Assembly: GCA_900470095.1 (NCBI GenBank)
Contig: UBZM01000050.1
Span: forward strand, 1-64,000
Direction of reading: 5' to 3'
DNA from: Hyphomicrobiales bacterium
GTDB taxonomy: Bacteria; Pseudomonadota; Alphaproteobacteria; Rhizobiales; Beijerinckiaceae
Length of the DNA stretch: 64,000 nucleotides
The position numbers and the translations under genes were made by a program. Shown here piece by piece: positions 60,136 to 64,000 of this stretch. Position 1 is the first letter of the stretch, and each line of letters begins with the position of its first letter. The notes beneath the pieces were generated by a model. It saw only the letters and a list, made by a program, of their open reading frames with translations, did no database searches and was not told the DNA's origin.

Positions 60136-61626
60136 ATGCTTTGGCAGATCCGCGCAAGGGCGCTCGTGGCAACATGTCTCGGTGCCGCCCTCTCCGGTCC
60201 ATTGCTTGTTCCGGCAGCCATGGCTCAGCCAGCCGTTCCGGCGCTCTCCCAGGCGCGGCCTGCGGGCCCGGTGCCCGGCACCGTGCTGCAGAAGGCCTAT
60301 GTGCGCGAGATGGCAAAGGCCGCCTATGTCTGGGGCTGGCCCCTGGTCAACCTGCACAACCGGCGGCTCGTCTTTTCACAGGTTCCTGAATCCGGTCTCG
60401 GTGACGGCGTCCTGCCCGTCGCGCCGCTCAACCACCTGACGATGTTGACCGACTATATCGCGCCCGAGGAAAGGGCGGTCGCCTGCCCGAACCAGGATGT
60501 CGTGTACGGTTTCGGCATCTTCTCGCTCGACAAGGAGCCGGCGGTCTTCCAGGTACCCGATTTCGGCGACCGCTTCTGGGTCTACCAGCTCGGCAACCAG
60601 CGCACGGACTCCATCGGCCAGGCCGGCAAGATGTACGGCACCAAGCCGGGCTTCTACATGGTCGTCGGCCCGGACTGGAACGGCACCGTTCCGGACGGCA
60701 TCGCCGGTGTTTTCCGGTCGCCGACCAATCTGGCCTATATCATCCCGCGCGCCTTCGTCGACGATACGGCCGAAGACAAGCGGGCGATCCAGCCGGTGAT
60801 CAGTCAGATCATGGCCTATCCGCTGAGCCAGTTCGACGGCAAGCAGAAGACCAAGGACTGGAGCAAGATCCCGAAGCTTGCCGATCCCGCCGGAGGCAAG
60901 CAGGGCGGCGGTGCAGAAACGCAATGGGTGAAGCCGGACAGATTCTTCGACGAGCTGCCGGCCATCCTCAAGGAAGTGCCGCCGCTGCCCGGCGAGGAGG
61001 CGCTCTATGGCTGGCTCGGCTCGATCCTCGAGGCGGCAGCCAAGGACCCCGATCTCAAGGCGACGCTGAAACAGGCGGCGCTCGAGGCCGACAAGGAGAT
61101 CCTGACCCCGCTCAAGGCCTTCCGCTATTCCGGAGTGCCGGTTCAGAACGGCTGGACCTCGCCGCTCAACGGCGCGAATTTCGGCACCGACTACTACACC
61201 CGAACCGCCGTCGCGCGGACCAACATCTTCGTCAATGCGCCCAACGAAACCGCGTATTTCTATCAGGAATACGATGGCGACAAGAAGCGGCTGAACGGCA
61301 AAAGCGCCTATACCGTGACCTTCGCCAAGGGCGAGGTGCCGCCGGTCGACGGGTTCTGGTCGCTGACGCTCTATGACGCCGACCATTTCTTCGCGCCCAA
61401 CGAGCTCAGGCGCTTCTCGCTGGGCACCAAGAACAAGGATCTGAAGCTCAATCCCGATGGCTCGCTGACACTCTATGTGCAGCGCAATCGTCCGAGCGGC
61501 GACAAGGTCTCGAACTGGCTGCCGGCGCCGAAGGGCGATTTCGAACTCTACATCCGGGCTTATTGGCCGAAGGAGGCTGTCCTTAGGCGTCAATGGGCTC
61601 CGCCGATCGTCAACCGCGCCAAGTGA
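60136..61626 (+). CDS. Exported DUF1254/DUF1214 protein
   Basis: A 496-residue protein with a signal peptide (LVATCLGAALSGPLLVPAAM, cleavage near AMAQ). The N-terminal DUF1254 part has YVWGWPLVNLHNRRLVF, PNQDVVYGFGIFSLDKEP and GDRFWVYQLGNQRTDS. The C-terminal DUF1214 part has RTAVARTNIFVNAPNETAYF and GFWSLTLYDADHFF. Family function is unknown. It is followed 11 bases later by a second member; the two probably arose by duplication and act together in the periplasm. Confidence 0.9.
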   Translation: MLWQIRARALVATCLGAALSGPLLVPAAMAQPAVPALSQARPAGPVPGTVLQKAYVREMAKAAYVWGWPLVNLHNRRLVFSQVPESGLGDGVLPVAPLNHLTMLTDYIAPEERAVACPNQDVVYGFGIFSLDKEPAVFQVPDFGDRFWVYQLGNQRTDSIGQAGKMYGTKPGFYMVVGPDWNGTVPDGIAGVFRSPTNLAYIIPRAFVDDTAEDKRAIQPVISQIMAYPLSQFDGKQKTKDWSKIPKLADPAGGKQGGGAETQWVKPDRFFDELPAILKEVPPLPGEEALYGWLGSILEAAAKDPDLKATLKQAALEADKEILTPLKAFRYSGVPVQNGWTSPLNGANFGTDYYTRTAVARTNIFVNAPNETAYFYQEYDGDKKRLNGKSAYTVTFAKGEVPPVDGFWSLTLYDADHFFAPNELRRFSLGTKNKDLKLNPDGSLTLYVQRNRPSGDKVSNWLPAPKGDFELYIRAYWPKEAVLRRQWAPPIVNRAK

Positions 61627-61637
61627 GGAACAGCAGC

Positions 61638-63176
61638 ATGACGCTCAATCTTGCCAGGACGATTGTCGCAGCAGCGTTTGCCGCCGCGCTGGGGTTCGGC
61701 CCCTCCGCCCAGGCCCAGTCGTCGCGCTATGAGGAACTGTCGACCCTGCCGCTGACGGAAGGCTACCTGTCGAAGGCCGACACGGCGAAGCTCAAGGACG
61801 AGTTGCTGTTCCAGCGCGCAGTCCAATCCTATCTCTGGGCCCAGCCGGCGCTGAACATCTTTGCGATGAAGGAAGGTTCCGAGAAGCTCTTCGGCAAGGG
61901 CTACAACGTCCTTCCGGTCTGGAAGGAACGCCTCAACGCCAACACCCAGGTCACCACGCCGAATTCCGACGTCATCTACGCGATGGGCTATCTCGACCTG
62001 AAGCAGGACGGGCCGATGGTGCTGGAGGTGCCGCCGGGCCTTCAGGGCATTCTCGACGATTTCTTCCAGCGCCCGATCTGCAATCCGGCGCCCGTCGAGG
62101 AGAAGACCTGGTATCCGGAACCCTATTCGAAGGACATCTGGTGCGGCGATGTCGGCCTGCCCGGGCCGGACAAGGGCAAGGGCGCGAACTACCTCGTGAT
62201 CCCGCCCGACTATACCGGGGAGATCCCGAAGGACCATATCGTCTACAAGTCGCGCACCTATAACGTCTTCGTCTTCTGGCGTGCGTTCTTCAAGGATCCC
62301 AAGGATCTGTCGGGGCCGGTCAATCTCGTCACGCAGACCCGCATCTATCCGCTCGGCAAGAAGGACAGCGCCAAGCCGATGCAATTCCCCGATGGCTCGG
62401 CGGCGGCGCCGAACATGCTCTATCCGACGGATGGCAGCGCGTTCGACATGCTCTCGCGGTTCATCGACAGCGAATATGTCGATCCCACCGATGCCGACAT
62501 GCGCGGCATGCTCGCCAGCATCGGCATCATCAAGGGCCAGCCCTTCGCGCCGGATGCACGGACGCGCGAGATCCTCGACCGCGCCGGGCGCACCGCCTTC
62601 CGCATCGGCCGCGCCATCGCCTATGACCCGCCGCCGATCGTGCCGAACACCCGCTGGTACAAAGACAGGCAATGGGTGAACCCGTTCCCGGCAAATACCG
62701 AATTCACCGGGCCGTCCTTCAAATATCTCGATCTGCGCACCGGCTTTTTCGCGCTGGCCTATTCGGCAAGCCCGGCGATGGCGGTCAACATGGCCGGAAT
62801 GGGGGCGAAATATCCTGTCGCCTTCACCGATGCCGACGGCGACCCGCTTTCGGGCGGCAAATCCTACAAGCTGCATCTGCCGAAGGATATTCCGGCCGGG
62901 ATTTTCTGGTCGGTCACCGTCTATCGGCCGGAGACAGCCTCGGGATTGGCCAATGGTCAGCCCTTCCCGTCGCTCAACACGATGGACAAGCCGGAGATGA
63001 ATGCAGACGGCTCGCTCGATCTCTACTTCGGACCCGATGCACCGTCAGGCAAGGACAAGAACTGGCTGAAGACGGTCTCCGGCCAGGGCTTCTTCGTCAT
63101 CCTGCGCCTCTACGGCCCGACGAAGCCCTTCTTCGACCAGAGCTGGGTGCCCGGCGATGTCGAGAAGGTGAAGTAG
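61638..63176 (+). CDS. Exported DUF1254/DUF1214 protein, second copy
   Basis: A 512-residue paralogue of the preceding protein. Signal peptide MTLNLARTIVAAAFAAALGF, cleavage near AQAQ; YLWAQPALNIFAMKEG, TPNSDVIYAMGYLDLKQDG and FWSVTVYRPETASG correspond to the landmarks of the first copy, but overall identity looks low. ATG 61638 has GAGGAA upstream; the frame extends slightly into the first gene. A weak hairpin GGACCC/GGGTCC at 63200-63218 may end the operon. Confidence 0.9.
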   Translation: MTLNLARTIVAAAFAAALGFGPSAQAQSSRYEELSTLPLTEGYLSKADTAKLKDELLFQRAVQSYLWAQPALNIFAMKEGSEKLFGKGYNVLPVWKERLNANTQVTTPNSDVIYAMGYLDLKQDGPMVLEVPPGLQGILDDFFQRPICNPAPVEEKTWYPEPYSKDIWCGDVGLPGPDKGKGANYLVIPPDYTGEIPKDHIVYKSRTYNVFVFWRAFFKDPKDLSGPVNLVTQTRIYPLGKKDSAKPMQFPDGSAAAPNMLYPTDGSAFDMLSRFIDSEYVDPTDADMRGMLASIGIIKGQPFAPDARTREILDRAGRTAFRIGRAIAYDPPPIVPNTRWYKDRQWVNPFPANTEFTGPSFKYLDLRTGFFALAYSASPAMAVNMAGMGAKYPVAFTDADGDPLSGGKSYKLHLPKDIPAGIFWSVTVYRPETASGLANGQPFPSLNTMDKPEMNADGSLDLYFGPDAPSGKDKNWLKTVSGQGFFVILRLYGPTKPFFDQSWVPGDVEKVK

Positions 63177-63724
63177 CGCGGGGCGGGCACCAGGGGGCTG
63201 GACCCTATCCTCGGGTCCTCTTGACCAAGCCGGCCGGGGGAAGGTGCGACGCATCTCGGTCGTCAGGCAGGCGCGCGAAAGAGCGGGCCTGCGGCTTCGA
63301 CGAGCGGTTTCGGCAGCATGGGCAGTTCGTCTGGCGTAAACGGCAGGTGCGGGAGGTCCTGTGCCCCCATGGCCCCGACCGCTTCCGCATGGGCCCTGTC
63401 GCGCTTGCGCCTGATCGGTTCGCGGCTGTGCTGCTGGGCGATTCAGAATTTATGGACGGCAAACACCCGAGGATTACGCCAGGATCGATGGACGTCCGGT
63501 GCCCGGCCGTTCGATGTCGGGACGAACGCATCTTCTTGTGATCCGAGCGCACTACGCCAGTGCGGCGCAACCGCGTCGATCAGGCAGGACGGCTGGAGCG
63601 CGTCGAAGGCGGGCCGCGCCATGAATTTTTCCAGCCAGAGCGCAAGGCAACGCGATAGCATTGGCCTTGTCAGCCGGACATTCGATGCCAGGACTGATCT
63701 GAATTGCTCTGACGGAGCTGTCCC
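63177..63724. other. Intergenic stretch with a possible gene remnant
   Basis: No complete gene. On the minus strand 63263-63445 a 60-codon frame ends in a protein-like tail (DLPHLPFTPDELPMLPKPL, then VEAAGPLFRAPA) but lacks a start region; it may be the end of a lost gene. Another minus frame at 63443-63661 has no supporting features. Confidence 0.35.
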
Positions 63725-64000
63725 ATGTCACTCGTCTACAGGCCGGCCCGAGCGGAGGATTTGACGGCGGCCGATGCCCTCGTCGTTGCCAGCATCAATG
63801 ATCTGACCACGCGCCATGGTTTCGGTCCGATGGCGACGCCGAGCGCTCCCAACCTTCAACTGTTTTCACTCAAGGACGACCCTGACGGCTTATGGATCGC
63901 GGAGGATGACGGCGATCTCCTGGGTTTTGCCTGGAGTTGGGTGTGCGGGGATCTCTGGTTTCTTGCCCAGTTATTCGTCGATCCGGCCCAGCAGGGTCGT
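63725..64000 (+). CDS. GNAT-family N-acetyltransferase, 3' end outside the window
   Basis: The frame is open from ATG 63725 to the window edge (92 residues). It starts MSLVYRPARAEDLTAADALV, the usual GNAT first strand and helix, and contains LWIAEDDGDLLGFAWSWVCG and LAQLFVDPAQQGR, the strand and start of the acetyl-CoA loop (normally QxxGxG/A). Substrate unknown. Confidence 0.8.
   Translation, partial: MSLVYRPARAEDLTAADALVVASINDLTTRHGFGPMATPSAPNLQLFSLKDDPDGLWIAEDDGDLLGFAWSWVCGDLWFLAQLFVDPAQQGR

Noticed and set aside
63443..63661. 72-codon minus frame in the last intergenic region, with an ARPAFDAL-like segment
   Set aside because: A faint resemblance to a glutathione-transferase tail is too short and unsupported; no start site.
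1..64000. tRNA, rRNA, riboswitch or integrase/attachment site
   Set aside because: No cloverleaf, rRNA segment, known riboswitch core or integrase gene was recognised; a covariance-model search would be needed to exclude small RNAs.

Overview
The window is high-GC DNA of a Hyphomicrobiales (Rhizobiales) alphaproteobacterium, most likely Bosea or a close relative. This rests on codon bias, six-gene (group 2) mrp/pha antiporter layout, an AccD without the N-terminal cysteine quartet, the wealth of LysR/ABC/hydantoinase catabolic genes and short palindromic intergenic repeats typical of that order. It reads as an accessory catabolic stretch of chromosome or megaplasmid. No rRNA, tRNA, CRISPR array, replication origin or intact transposon was seen.

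Layout. (1) 1-8.6 kb: a tightly coupled + strand operon with the tail of an oligopeptide-type ABC ATPase, hydantoinase/oxoprolinase subunits HyuA and HyuB, an alanine-racemase-fold enzyme, a LacI regulator, a PLP serine/threonine dehydratase and an isochorismatase-fold protein that lacks its catalytic residues. Together they suggest uptake, ring opening, racemisation and deamination of a cyclic amino-acid derivative. (2) 8.8-18.9 kb: a small hypothetical gene, then two LysR genes related to the phosphonate-associated LysR at 46.8 kb, a class III aminotransferase-fold enzyme resembling PbfA (1-hydroxy-2-aminoethylphosphonate ammonia-lyase), a D-2-hydroxyacid dehydrogenase, an M20 hydrolase and a Dpp-type importer (binding protein plus two permeases, no ATPase). 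(3) 18.9-24.6 kb: an opine dehydrogenase, a divergent NocR/OccR-like LysR and a second Dpp-type importer, again without ATPase. (4) 25-33.3 kb: the mrp/pha cation/proton antiporter operon headed by a Rnk/GreA-like gene. It is bracketed by about 300-bp direct repeats: one is the 5' part of an intact deoR-type gene with its upstream region, the other a decayed copy. (5) 33.3-36.7 kb: a dimethylglycine/sarcosine-dehydrogenase-like flavoprotein with a GcvT half and PurU, a methyl-group to formate module. (6) 36.9-47.7 kb: a complete 2-aminoethylphosphonate mineralisation locus (phnW-phnA-phnY, transporter phnS-phnT-phnU and a divergent LysR), followed by a Na/Pi cotransporter that may vent the phosphate released. 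(7) 47.7-64 kb: mixed genes. These are a DMT transporter, metallophosphoesterase, chemoreceptor, low-complexity exported protein, PhyH-type dioxygenase, unknown protein, isolated accD, an internally deleted IS5-family transposase remnant, a SIS-domain isomerase, an exported protein/OmpA pair, an M20 hydrolase, two tandem DUF1254 proteins and the start of a GNAT acetyltransferase.

The themes are scavenging of unusual nitrogen and phosphorus compounds (hydantoin-like rings, aminophosphonates, opines, methylated glycines), each with its own regulator and often its own importer. The most promising candidates for an undescribed system are the hyuAB-racemase-dehydratase operon and the PbfA-like module of region 2. 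Gene identities rest on motifs and family memory, not on a database search.
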